Assembly (NCBI GenBank): GCA_014380155.1
Contig: JACMKJ010000461.1
Coordinates: 1 to 21,326 of the forward strand
Source: Rhizobacter sp.
GTDB lineage: Bacteria > Pseudomonadota > Gammaproteobacteria > Burkholderiales > Burkholderiaceae_C
DNA length: 21,326 nucleotides
Direction of reading: 5' to 3'
Shown here: positions 1 to 7,971 of the stretch, in pieces
Position numbering within the stretch: position 1 is the stretch's first letter
Layout: the number at the start of each line of letters is the position of its first letter
The notes under the pieces: generated by a model
Seen by the model: only the letters and a program-made list of their open reading frames with translations
The model's database searches: none
What the model was told of the DNA's origin: nothing
Position numbers and translations under genes: made by a program

Positions 1-469
1 CGTCTCGCTCACGCCGCAGCCCGGCGAGGCGCGCACCCAAGAGGTGGTGGTAGCGCATGAAATCTTGCAGTCGCTGGGCCTGCGCTCCTTCAACCCCAGC
101 GTCACCGCCTGCCCGGGTTGTGGCCGCACCACCAGCACCACTTTCCAGGAGATGGCCAAGTCGATCGACGACTATTTGCGGGCGCAGATGCCCGTGTGGC
201 GTGCGCGTTACCCCGGCGTCGAAAAGATGAAGGTCGCCGTGATGGGTTGCATCGTCAACGGTCCGGGTGAAAGCAAGCACGCCGACATCGGCATCAGCCT
301 GCCCGGCAATGGTGAAGCGCCGGCCGCTCCGGTGTTCATCGATGGCGAAAAGGCACTTACCTTGCGCGGCCCTGCGATTGCGCAAGAGTTCCAGGTGCTG
401 GTCGAAAACTACATCGAAAAGCGCTACGGCTCGGCCGCGACGCAGCAATCGACCGCGCCCGCAACATAA
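1..469 (+). CDS. ispG: 4-hydroxy-3-methylbut-2-enyl diphosphate synthase (IspG), 3' part only
   Basis: This is the C-terminal part of the iron-sulfur enzyme that makes HMBPP from methylerythritol cyclodiphosphate, the penultimate step of the non-mevalonate isoprenoid pathway. The reading frame is open from base 2 and ends at TAA 467-469, so the start lies outside the window. Two family hallmarks are visible: ACPGCGR, carrying two cluster cysteines, and GCIVNGPGE, carrying the third cysteine and the glutamate that complete the [4Fe-4S] site. The tail after the conserved region is short and Ala/Thr-rich. It precedes hisS by 48 bp on the same strand, an arrangement familiar in beta- and gammaproteobacteria. 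Identification is firm; the N-terminal TIM-barrel part cannot be assessed here. Confidence 0.96.
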   Translation, partial: VSLTPQPGEARTQEVVVAHEILQSLGLRSFNPSVTACPGCGRTTSTTFQEMAKSIDDYLRAQMPVWRARYPGVEKMKVAVMGCIVNGPGESKHADIGISLPGNGEAPAAPVFIDGEKALTLRGPAIAQEFQVLVENYIEKRYGSAATQQSTAPAT

Positions 470-517
470 AAATCGAAGGGGCTTCTTCGCGAGCACCCTT
501 TCAAACTCAATTTCTCG

Positions 518-1813
518 ATGGCTGACAACAACAACGCTGCCCTGCAAGCCGTGAAGGGCATGAACGACATCCTGCCGCCCGACTCGGCGCGCTGGGTGTG
601 GCTCGAAGACAAGCTGCGCTCGCTGATGGCGCGCTATGGCTACGCCAACATCCGCACGCCCATCGTCGAGCCCACGGCGCTTTTCGTGCGTGGCCTGGGC
701 GAAGTGACCGACATTGTCGAGAAGGAGATGTATTCCTTCGAGGACTCGATGAACGGCGACAAGCTCACCCTGCGCCCCGAGGCCACGGCCGGTGTGGTGC
801 GCGCGGTCACCGAACACTCGCTGCTGCACGACGGCGGCAAGCGCCTGTATTACATCGGCCCGATGTTCCGCCACGAGCGCCCGCAAAAGGGCCGCTATCG
901 GCAGTTCCATCAAGTTGGCGCCGAGGCCTTGGGTTTTGCGGGCCCTGATGTGGATGCCGAGCTGATCTTGTTGTGCCGCGCCTTGTGGCGCGAGTTGGGC
1001 CTGATAGAAGGGCGCGACGTGCGCCTTGAGCTCAATTCGCTAGGCCAACCCGCCGAGCGCCAGGCGCACCGCCAGGCCTTGATCACCCATCTGGAGGCTC
1101 ATGCTTACCTGCTGGATGAAGAGGCCAAGCGTCGCCTGCACAGCAACCCGCTGCGCATTCTCGACACCAAAAATCCGGCCATTCAGGCGGTAGTCGAAGC
1201 GGCACCCAAGCTGATGGACTTCCTCGGTGAGGCCTCGCTCACCCACTTGCAAGCCGTGCGCGACGTGCTCGACGCGGCGGGCCTCGAATACCGCATCAAC
1301 CCGCGTCTCGTGCGCGGCATGGACTACTACAACCTGACCGTCTTCGAGTGGGTGACCGAGCGCCTCGGCTCACAGGGCGCGGTGTGTGGTGGTGGCCGCT
1401 ATGACTCGCTGATCGAACAACTGGGTGGCAAGAGTGCGCCCGCCGTCGGTTGGGGTCTGGGCATCGAGAGGCTGCTGTTGCTGCTTGAAGAAGCGGGCGT
1501 GCAAGCGCCCGTGGTCAGCCCGGTGGCTTATGCCGTGTTGCCCAACCCCAAGCTGCTGCCCCAGGCCATGACCACCATCGAGGCGCTTCGCGCGGCCGGT
1601 GTGTCGGTGCTGATGCATGCGGGTGGCCACAGCATGAAGGCGCAGTTCAAGCGCGCCGATTCGAGTGGCGCCCGCTACGCGCTCATTTTCGGCGACGACG
1701 AGCTGGCGCGCGGTGAAGTGGCGGTCAAGTCGCTACGCAACCCCGACATCGCCCAGCGCAGCCTGCCGCTGGCGCAAGCGGCCGAGTGGGCCGCCCAACT
1801 GCTCAACGCATAA
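518..1813 (+). CDS. hisS: Histidine--tRNA ligase
   Basis: Class II aminoacyl-tRNA synthetase of 431 aa (E. coli HisS is 424), charging tRNA-His in the cytoplasm. Motif 2 is visible as FRHERPQKGRYRQFHQ (about residues 117-132), preceded by TLRPEATAG. The histidine-binding signature LVRGMDYYN lies at about 264-272 and motif 3, GWGLGIERL, at about 311-319. The C-terminal third fits the anticodon-binding domain. The ATG at 518 gives MADNNNAALQAVKGMNDILP, which aligns with the family N-terminus. No strong Shine-Dalgarno sequence precedes it. It sits in the ispG-hisS-yfgM-bamB-der run and probably shares its transcript. Its non-catalytic paralogue HisZ is encoded at 9128-10291. Confidence 0.98.
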   Translation: MADNNNAALQAVKGMNDILPPDSARWVWLEDKLRSLMARYGYANIRTPIVEPTALFVRGLGEVTDIVEKEMYSFEDSMNGDKLTLRPEATAGVVRAVTEHSLLHDGGKRLYYIGPMFRHERPQKGRYRQFHQVGAEALGFAGPDVDAELILLCRALWRELGLIEGRDVRLELNSLGQPAERQAHRQALITHLEAHAYLLDEEAKRRLHSNPLRILDTKNPAIQAVVEAAPKLMDFLGEASLTHLQAVRDVLDAAGLEYRINPRLVRGMDYYNLTVFEWVTERLGSQGAVCGGGRYDSLIEQLGGKSAPAVGWGLGIERLLLLLEEAGVQAPVVSPVAYAVLPNPKLLPQAMTTIEALRAAGVSVLMHAGGHSMKAQFKRADSSGARYALIFGDDELARGEVAVKSLRNPDIAQRSLPLAQAAEWAAQLLNA

Positions 1814-1842
1814 TCCTCGATCCGTCTGAAAGCTCTTACGCC

Positions 1843-2529
1843 ATGGCCACGCACCTCGACCTCGAAGAACAAGAACAACTCGACCAGCTCAAAGCTTTCT
1901 GGAAGCAGTACGGCAACCTCATTACCTGGGTGCTGATCCTGGCGCTGGCCGGCTTTGCCGGTTGGACCGTTTGGAACAACTGGAAGCAGGACCAAGCCGT
2001 CAAGGCTGGCGCGCTCTACGAAGAGCTCAACAAGGCCGTGCAGGCGGGCGATGTCGACAAGACCTCGCGTGTCTTCGCCGACATGAAGGAACGTTTCGCC
2101 GGCACGGGTTACACCCAGCAGGCCGCTTTGCTGGCCGCCAAGTTGCAGTACGACAAGGGGCAGCCCGATGCGGCAAACGCCAGCCTGGCCTGGGCCGCCG
2201 AGAACGCAGCCGAAACGGAATACCGATCGATCGCACGTCTGCGCCTGGCCGGCCTGCTTCTCGATGCCAAGAAGTACGACGAAGCGCTGAAGCAGCTCGA
2301 TGGCGTCACGGCCAATGAGTTTGCCGGCCTCGCGGCCGACCGCCGTGGTGACGTGTTGATGGCGCAGGGCAAGAAAGACGAAGCCAAGACTGCGTATGCC
2401 CAGGCCTGGAAGACGCTGGATGAATCGCTCGAATACCGCCGTGTGATCGAGGCCAAGCTGTCGGTGCTGGACGCTGCGCCCGATGCTGAAGCACCCAAGG
2501 CGGCGGCCAGCGCCGGGGTCGGCAAATGA
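1843..2529 (+). CDS. yfgM: YfgM-type membrane-anchored tetratricopeptide protein
   Basis: Predicted 228 aa protein with a cytoplasmic N-terminus rich in Glu/Gln/Leu, one transmembrane helix at about residues 25-43 (ITWVLILALAGFAGWTVW), and an Ala-rich helical periplasmic domain of TPR-like pairs. This matches the YfgM family, whose E. coli member associates with SecYEG and the chaperone PpiD and helps periplasmic protein folding. I chose ATG 1843 because it gives the typical short charged N-terminus. An in-frame ATG at 1786 would overlap hisS and add 19 residues unlike the family. The stop overlaps the bamB start by 4 nt (ATGA), suggesting translational coupling. The position between hisS and bamB is the conserved location. 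The family call is confident; the function is taken from E. coli. Confidence 0.9.
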   Translation: MATHLDLEEQEQLDQLKAFWKQYGNLITWVLILALAGFAGWTVWNNWKQDQAVKAGALYEELNKAVQAGDVDKTSRVFADMKERFAGTGYTQQAALLAAKLQYDKGQPDAANASLAWAAENAAETEYRSIARLRLAGLLLDAKKYDEALKQLDGVTANEFAGLAADRRGDVLMAQGKKDEAKTAYAQAWKTLDESLEYRRVIEAKLSVLDAAPDAEAPKAAASAGVGK

Positions 2530-3656
2530 GTTGGAGCGTGAAGACTCTGCGCCGCGCGGCTGGTTTCGCGTGTGTCGGCCTGGTTCTGGCGGGCTGCGCT
2601 GGAACCCCCAAGCCCGACCCCTCGCCGCTGGAGCTACTGGCGCCGCAGGTGAGCGGCCGGCAGGTCTGGAAACAAGGCCTGGGCAGCGTGAAGTTCCCGC
2701 TGGCCGTGGCCGTCAATGGCGGCACCTTCACCGTGGCCGACGACAGTGGCACCGTGATGGCCCTGCAGGCCGACACCGGCAACCCGCTGTGGCGCACCGA
2801 GGTCGGTGACAAGCTCAGCGCCGGCGTGGGCAGTGACGGCCGCTTTGCCAGCGTGGTGACGCGCGACAACGAACTCGTCACGCTCGACGGCGGCAAGCCG
2901 CTCTGGCGCCAGCAGCTTCCATCGCGGGTGGTGACAGCGCCCCTGGTCGCTGGCGAACGTGTCTTCGTGCTGGCTGTAGACCGCAGCGTGCACGCCTTCG
3001 ATGCACTCGATGGCCGCAAGCTCTGGACCTACAAACGCCCCAACGATGCCCTGACGCTGGCCAGCCCGGGCCTGCTGGCACCTTTCAAAGACACCTTGCT
3101 GGTGGGGCAGGGGCCCAAGCTGGCCGGTCTCGACCCCTTGCGCGGCACCTTGCGCTGGGAGGCCACCTTGGCTTCGCCGCGTGGCACCAATGAGATCGAG
3201 CGACTCGCCGATCTGCTAGGCCCGGCGGCACGCATGGGCGATGTGATCTGCGCGCGCGCCTACCAAGCGGCAGTGGCCTGCGTGAATGCCGAACGTGGCA
3301 ACGTGCTGTGGACGCGCAACGCCGGTGGTGTGAGCGGCCTGGGTGCCGATGCGCAAATGGTTGCGGGAGTCGATGCGTCTGACCGTGTGACCGCATGGCG
3401 TACCGCTGACGGCACGGTCGCCTGGACGGTAGAGAAGCTGCTGTACCGCAACCTGAGTGCGCCTTTGGCGGTGGGCAAGGCTTTTGTGCTGGGCGACCTT
3501 GAAGGCATGGTGCACTGGTTCGCGCGCGACACCGGTGAAGCGGTGTTGCGCCTGCCCACCGACGGCACGCCGATCCAGGTGGCGCCGGTGGCGTCTGGCC
3601 TGACGCTGCTAATCGTCACACGGGACGGTGGGCTGTTTGCCTTCCGTCCTGAATAG
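2526..3656 (+). CDS. bamB: Outer membrane protein assembly factor BamB (lipoprotein)
   Basis: 376 aa beta-propeller lipoprotein of the BAM complex, which inserts beta-barrel proteins into the outer membrane. The N-terminus is a lipoprotein signal: basic MSWSVKTLRR, a hydrophobic stretch, and the lipobox LAGC with the acylated Cys at residue 24. The mature part contains repeated PQQ-like blade motifs, recognisable as 'G..LWR', 'DGRKLWTYKR', 'RGNVLWTRN', 'DGTVAWTVE' and 'TRDGGLFAF'. Length is close to E. coli BamB (392). The start overlaps yfgM by 4 nt and der follows after 27 bp, the conserved yfgM-bamB-der order. BamB is the expected call both by synteny and by sequence. Confidence 0.95.
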   Translation: MSWSVKTLRRAAGFACVGLVLAGCAGTPKPDPSPLELLAPQVSGRQVWKQGLGSVKFPLAVAVNGGTFTVADDSGTVMALQADTGNPLWRTEVGDKLSAGVGSDGRFASVVTRDNELVTLDGGKPLWRQQLPSRVVTAPLVAGERVFVLAVDRSVHAFDALDGRKLWTYKRPNDALTLASPGLLAPFKDTLLVGQGPKLAGLDPLRGTLRWEATLASPRGTNEIERLADLLGPAARMGDVICARAYQAAVACVNAERGNVLWTRNAGGVSGLGADAQMVAGVDASDRVTAWRTADGTVAWTVEKLLYRNLSAPLAVGKAFVLGDLEGMVHWFARDTGEAVLRLPTDGTPIQVAPVASGLTLLIVTRDGGLFAFRPE

Positions 3657-3683
3657 CGCTCGTATTCCCCAGAAACCCGCGCC

Positions 3684-5015
3684 ATGAAACCAGTGATTGC
3701 GGTGGTCGGCCGCCCCAACGTGGGCAAGTCCACCCTGTTCAACCGCATGACCAAGACCCGCGACGCCATCGTCGCCGATTTCGCCGGGCTCACCCGCGAT
3801 CGCCACTACGGTGACGGCCGCCTGGCCGACCGCGAGTTCATCGTCATCGACACAGGCGGCTTCGAGCCCGACAGCTCCACCGGCATCGTCAAGGAAATGG
3901 CCAAGCAGACGCGCCAGGCCGTGGCCGAGGCCGATGCGGTGATCTTTGTTGTCGACATCCGCACGGGTGTCTCGGCGCAAGACCACGACATTGCGCGCTA
4001 CCTGCGCTCGGTCAACAAGAAGGTGTTCCTCGCTGCCAACAAGGCCGAAGGCATGGTCGACTCGCCGCTGCTGGGCGAGTTGTACGAGCTGGGCATGGGC
4101 GATCCGCACCCGATCTCGTCAGCCCACGGGCAGGGCATTCGAAGCCTTCTCGATGCGGTGCTCGAAGGCTTCGAGCCCGATGAAAAGACGGAAGACCTGC
4201 AAGAAGATGCGCCCATCCGCCTCGCGGTGGCCGGCCGCCCCAATGTGGGCAAGTCGACCCTCATCAACACCTGGCTGGGCGAAGAGCGCCTGGTGGCCTT
4301 TGACCAGCCCGGCACGACGCGCGACGCCATCACCGTGCCTTTCGAGCGCCACGGCCAGAAGTTCGAGCTGATTGACACCGCGGGCTTGCGCCGCAAGGGC
4401 AAGGTCTTCGAGGCCATCGAGAAGTTTTCGGTCGTCAAGACATTGCAGGCGATCGCCAGCGCCGACGTGGTGCTGTTGCTGCTCGACGCGACCCAGGGCG
4501 TGACCGAACAAGACGCCCACATTGCCGGCTACATCTTGGAGAGCGGTCGTGCGGTCGTGATCGCGATCAACAAATGGGACGCGATCGACGACTACCAGCG
4601 GGAAACACTCGAACGCTCAATTGCCGCGCGCCTGGCCTTCTTGAAGTTTGCGGCTGTACTGCGCATCTCTGCACTCAAGCGCCAGGGCCTGGGCCCGGTG
4701 TGGCAGGCGATCGCGGATGCACACGCTTCGGCCACCCGCAAGATGAGCACACCGGTGCTCACGCGCCTGCTGCAAGAGGCGGTGGAATTCCAGACGCCCA
4801 AGCGCGCTGGCGCCTTCCGCCCCAAGCTGCGCTACGCGCACCAGGGAGGCATGAACCCGCCACTGATCGTGATCCACGGCAACTCGCTGGAACACGTGAC
4901 CGATGTCTACAAGCGCTTCCTGGAAGCCCGCTTTCGTGAGCACTTCAAGCTGGTCGGCACACCTCTGCGAATCGAGCTGCGCTCGTCGAAGAACCCCTTC
5001 GCCGACAAAGACTAA
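3684..5015 (+). CDS. der: Ribosome-associated double GTPase Der (EngA)
   Basis: 443 aa essential GTPase acting in 50S ribosomal subunit maturation. Two tandem G domains are visible, each with an identical P-loop GRPNVGKS (residues 9-16 and 184-191). The G3 motifs are DTGG (about 56-59) and DTAG (231-234). The G4 motif of domain 2 is canonical NKWD (296-299). That of domain 1 reads NKAE (119-122), with Glu at the usual Asp position. The C-terminal part, about residues 355-443, fits the KH-like RNA-binding domain. The stretch around residues 160-175 is the acidic linker. No strong Shine-Dalgarno is seen before ATG 3684, but MKPVIAVVGRPNVGKS is the expected N-terminus. It lies between bamB and hfq, as usual in this order. 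Confidence 0.97.
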   Translation: MKPVIAVVGRPNVGKSTLFNRMTKTRDAIVADFAGLTRDRHYGDGRLADREFIVIDTGGFEPDSSTGIVKEMAKQTRQAVAEADAVIFVVDIRTGVSAQDHDIARYLRSVNKKVFLAANKAEGMVDSPLLGELYELGMGDPHPISSAHGQGIRSLLDAVLEGFEPDEKTEDLQEDAPIRLAVAGRPNVGKSTLINTWLGEERLVAFDQPGTTRDAITVPFERHGQKFELIDTAGLRRKGKVFEAIEKFSVVKTLQAIASADVVLLLLDATQGVTEQDAHIAGYILESGRAVVIAINKWDAIDDYQRETLERSIAARLAFLKFAAVLRISALKRQGLGPVWQAIADAHASATRKMSTPVLTRLLQEAVEFQTPKRAGAFRPKLRYAHQGGMNPPLIVIHGNSLEHVTDVYKRFLEARFREHFKLVGTPLRIELRSSKNPFADKD

Positions 5016-5088
5016 GTCCATTGGCGGCTCTTGCCGCATTGCCGCACAGTGCTGTGTTAACGTTCCAGCCTCATTCACTTTCCATCAC

Positions 5089-5092
5089 GGAG
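5089..5092 (+). promoter_or_regulatory. Ribosome binding site deciding the hfq GTG start
   Basis: GGAG lies 6 nt upstream of GTG 5099. It supports GTG over an upstream in-frame ATG at 5021, which would add 26 residues not found at the Hfq N-terminus. Confidence 0.7.
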
Positions 5093-5098
5093 CATATC

Positions 5099-5341
5099 GT
5101 GAGCAATAAAGGGCAGCTTCTACAAGACCCATTTCTGAACCTGCTTCGCAAGGAGCACGTTCCGGTGTCGATCTACCTTGTGAACGGCATCAAACTGCAA
5201 GGCCACATCGAGTCGTTTGACCAGTACGTGGTGTTGCTTCGCAATACCGTGACGCAGATGGTCTACAAGCACGCGATCTCCACCGTGGTGCCGGGCCGCG
5301 CGGTGAACTTCCACGCCGCCGAAGCGCCGGAGCAGACCTGA
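5099..5341 (+). CDS. hfq: RNA chaperone Hfq (GTG start)
   Basis: 80 aa Sm-like protein that forms a hexameric ring and matches small regulatory RNAs to mRNA targets. The N-terminus SNKGQLLQDPFLN, the Sm1 region ending in DQYVVLLRN, and the Sm2 motif YKHAISTVVP are textbook Hfq. The C-terminal tail is short (about 12 residues), as in other betaproteobacteria and unlike the long E. coli tail. The start is GTG at 5099, placed by homology and by a well-spaced GGAG. The gap from der (5016-5098) holds no gene and no promoter I would assert. hflX follows directly, as in many proteobacteria (hfq-hflX-hflK-hflC). Confidence 0.97.
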   Translation: MSNKGQLLQDPFLNLLRKEHVPVSIYLVNGIKLQGHIESFDQYVVLLRNTVTQMVYKHAISTVVPGRAVNFHAAEAPEQT

Positions 5342-5375
5342 AGCCCCAGCGGAATCAGCCGAGGCGGTACCTACC

Positions 5376-6617
5376 TTGACTGCAGCGGCGCCCACCGCCA
5401 CGCCCGTGGCGGGCGACATCCCCCGTGCCATTCTGGTTGGCGTCGACTTCGGGGGGCGATCTCATTTCGATGCAAGCCTCGACGAGTTGGCCTTGTTGGC
5501 CGAGTCGGCGGGCGACAACCCGGTGGCACGCGTCATTGCACGACGCAAGGCCCCCGACCCCGCGCTCTTTGTGGGCTCGGGCAAAGCCGACGAGATCAAG
5601 GCACTCGTGCTCGGTCACCAGGCCGAAGCCGTGCTCTTCGATCAAGCCTTGTCGCCTGCCCAGCAGCGCAACCTGGAGCGCCACCTCGGCGTGGCCGTGG
5701 CCGACCGCACCATGCTGATCCTCGAGATATTTGCCGCTCGTGCGCAAAGCCATGAAGGCAAGCTGCAAGTGGAGTTGGCTCGTCTGCAATACCTGTCAAC
5801 ACGCCTGGTTCGCCGCTGGAGCCACCTGGAACGACAGCGCGGGGGCATCGGCAACCGTGGTGGCCCAGGTGAAGCGCAGATCGAGCTTGACCGCCGCATG
5901 ATCGGCGAGCGCATCAAGACAGTGAAAGAGCGGCTCGTGCGCGTCAAGCGCCAGCGCGGTACGCAGCGCAAGTCGCGCGAACGCAGTGGCACCTTTCGCG
6001 TTTCGCTGGTGGGCTACACCAACGCCGGCAAGTCGACCTTGTTCAATGCGCTGGTCAAGTCGCGTGCTTATGCCGCCGACCAGCTGTTTGCGACGCTCGA
6101 CACCACCACACGCCAGCTCTACCTGGAAGACGTCGGCCGATCGGTGTCGCTCTCTGACACGGTGGGCTTCATTCGCGACCTCCCGCACAAGCTGGTCGAA
6201 GCATTCGAGGCCACTTTGCAGGAAGCGGCCGAGGCCGACTTGCTGCTGCATGTGGTCGACGCTGCCAGCCCGGTTCTCGACGAGCAGACGGCCGAAGTGC
6301 AGCGTGTGTTGCGCGACATCGGCGCCGACGGCATCCCGCAGATCCTCGTCTACAACAAGCTCGATAATCTCGCCGAATCGCAGCGACCGCAGGTGGCAAG
6401 TGACGTGCTGGAGCTCGACGCCGGCGTGCGTGTGCCACGGGTATTTGTGAGCGCCTTGCACGGCACGGGTTTGATTGAACTGCGGCGCCTCTTGTCGGCC
6501 GCGGTGATGGCCGACCGGCCTACCGACTTGAACCCCGCCGAGATGGCCTCACCTCCTGCCTCGCTGGAAGACTCACCCGATGACACTTTCGATTCGGCGC
6601 ACAGAAGACAACTCTGA
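5376..6617 (+). CDS. hflX: Ribosome-dissociating GTPase HflX (TTG start)
   Basis: 413 aa GTPase of the OBG/HflX group, which binds 50S subunits and splits stalled or heat-damaged ribosomes. The N-terminal HflX domain carries FVGSGKADEI and the glycine-rich GGIGNRGGPGEAQIELDRR (about 155-173). The G domain has P-loop GYTNAGKS (213-220), DTVGF (261-265) and NKLD (327-330). No ATG exists between the in-frame stop at 5304-5306 and the conserved region. The best start is TTG 5376, with GAGG 11 nt upstream; GTG 5406 is the alternative and would shorten the protein by 10 residues. It is embedded between hfq and hflK. The extreme C-terminus after about residue 385 is variable. Confidence 0.95.
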   Translation: MTAAAPTATPVAGDIPRAILVGVDFGGRSHFDASLDELALLAESAGDNPVARVIARRKAPDPALFVGSGKADEIKALVLGHQAEAVLFDQALSPAQQRNLERHLGVAVADRTMLILEIFAARAQSHEGKLQVELARLQYLSTRLVRRWSHLERQRGGIGNRGGPGEAQIELDRRMIGERIKTVKERLVRVKRQRGTQRKSRERSGTFRVSLVGYTNAGKSTLFNALVKSRAYAADQLFATLDTTTRQLYLEDVGRSVSLSDTVGFIRDLPHKLVEAFEATLQEAAEADLLLHVVDAASPVLDEQTAEVQRVLRDIGADGIPQILVYNKLDNLAESQRPQVASDVLELDAGVRVPRVFVSALHGTGLIELRRLLSAAVMADRPTDLNPAEMASPPASLEDSPDDTFDSAHRRQL

Positions 6618-6624
6618 CACCCCC

Positions 6625-7953
6625 ATGACCATGAGCGTTACCCCCTCCAAGCCTGCAGGCTTCTCCGCGCGGGCATCCGACGTGGCAACTGCCGTGTGGG
6701 CCTTGATCGGCGGCCTGGGTCTGACGGCACGCCGTCGCCTGAGCCGACACCCCGAGATCGTCTTGAACACCGGTGGGCGCGGCGACGGCCCACCCGATCT
6801 CGACGAACTCTGGCGCGATTTCAACCGCAAGCTCAGCGGCCTTTTTGGTGGCAAGGGCGGGCAGCGACCCAATGGAACGGGCGGCGGTGGCAACGGCGGC
6901 CCGAACTTCCAACCCGACATGAAGAGCGCCGGCATCGGCATCAGCCTGGTGGCGGGTGTTGTGGTCACCATCTGGGCGGCCAGCGGCTTCTTCATCGTGC
7001 AAGAAGGCCAGCAGGCGGTGGTCACATCGTTCGGCAAATACAGCCACACGGTCGACGCCGGTTTCAACTGGCGCTTTCCGTACCCCTTCCAGGGCAACGA
7101 GGTGGTGGCAGTGACCCAGCTTCGCTCGGTCGAAGTGGGCCGCAACACGGTGGCGCAGGCCACAGGTTTGCGCGAGTCTTCGATGCTGACCAAAGACGAA
7201 AACATCGTCGACATCCGCTTCACGGTGCAGTACCGGTTGAAAGACGCGCGCGCCTACCTGTTCGAGAACAAGAGCCCTGACGAAGCCGTGGTTCAGGCCG
7301 CCGAGTCGGCGGTGCGCGAGATCGTCGGCAAGAGCAACATGGACTCGGTGCTGTACGAGCAGCGCGACGAGATTTCGAGCCAGTTGATGAAGTCGGTGCA
7401 GGTGCAGCTGGACCGGCTCAACACAGGCATCCTGGTTGTCAACGTCAACGTGGGCAGCGTCCAGGCGCCTGAGCAGGTGCAGGCCGCGTTCGACGATGCC
7501 TTCCGCGCGGGCGCCGACCGTGAAAAGGCCAAGAACGAAGGCCAGGCCTACGCCAATGACGTGATCCCGAAGGCAAGAGGTAGTGCTGCGCGCCTCAACG
7601 AAGAAGCCGAAGCCTACAAGGCGCGCGTGGTGGCACGGGCCGAGGGTGATGCGCAGCGTTTCAACCGCGTGTTGGCCGAGTATCAGAAGGCCCCTAGCGT
7701 CACGCGCGACCGCATCTACATCGACACCATGCAGCAGATCTACTCCAGCGTGAGCAAGGTGATGGTCGACAGCCGCGCCAACTCCAACCTGCTGTACCTG
7801 CCGCTGGACAAGCTGATCCAGCAATCTGCCGCTTCGCCAGCGCCAGGCGCCGTACCGGCCACCCCGGTGCCTGAACCGAGCTCCGTCGGTTCGGGCAATG
7901 CAGACACCCGCTTGCGCGACGGCCAACGCAGCCGCGACCGCGACGCACGTTGA
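6625..7953 (+). CDS. hflK: FtsH protease activity modulator HflK
   Basis: 442 aa SPFH/prohibitin-family inner membrane protein that with HflC forms a large cage around the AAA protease FtsH and modulates its proteolysis. Visible parts are a family N-terminal motif GPPDLDELWRDFNRKL (55-70), a Gly/Asn-rich linker, one transmembrane helix (about 102-123), the SPFH domain, a coiled-coil Glu/Ala-rich region, and a Pro/Ala then Arg/Asp-rich tail. About 50 residues precede the conserved motif, including a hydrophobic patch. Start choice is uncertain: ATG 6625 follows the hflX stop by 7 bp and begins where codon use becomes typical. ATG 6580 overlaps hflX but has GGAAG 9 nt upstream, and ATG 6631 is also possible. 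Confidence 0.94.
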   Translation: MTMSVTPSKPAGFSARASDVATAVWALIGGLGLTARRRLSRHPEIVLNTGGRGDGPPDLDELWRDFNRKLSGLFGGKGGQRPNGTGGGGNGGPNFQPDMKSAGIGISLVAGVVVTIWAASGFFIVQEGQQAVVTSFGKYSHTVDAGFNWRFPYPFQGNEVVAVTQLRSVEVGRNTVAQATGLRESSMLTKDENIVDIRFTVQYRLKDARAYLFENKSPDEAVVQAAESAVREIVGKSNMDSVLYEQRDEISSQLMKSVQVQLDRLNTGILVVNVNVGSVQAPEQVQAAFDDAFRAGADREKAKNEGQAYANDVIPKARGSAARLNEEAEAYKARVVARAEGDAQRFNRVLAEYQKAPSVTRDRIYIDTMQQIYSSVSKVMVDSRANSNLLYLPLDKLIQQSAASPAPGAVPATPVPEPSSVGSGNADTRLRDGQRSRDRDAR

Positions 7954-7971
7954 CACTGGGCCATCAAAATC

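Noticed and set aside
473..488. Small hairpin CGAAG/CTTCG between ispG and hisS
   Set aside because: No T-tract follows, and a 5 bp stem of this kind is expected by chance.
5045..5056. CACAGTGCTGTG inverted repeat before hfq
   Set aside because: Only 5 bp arms with no paired promoter element; too short to call an operator.
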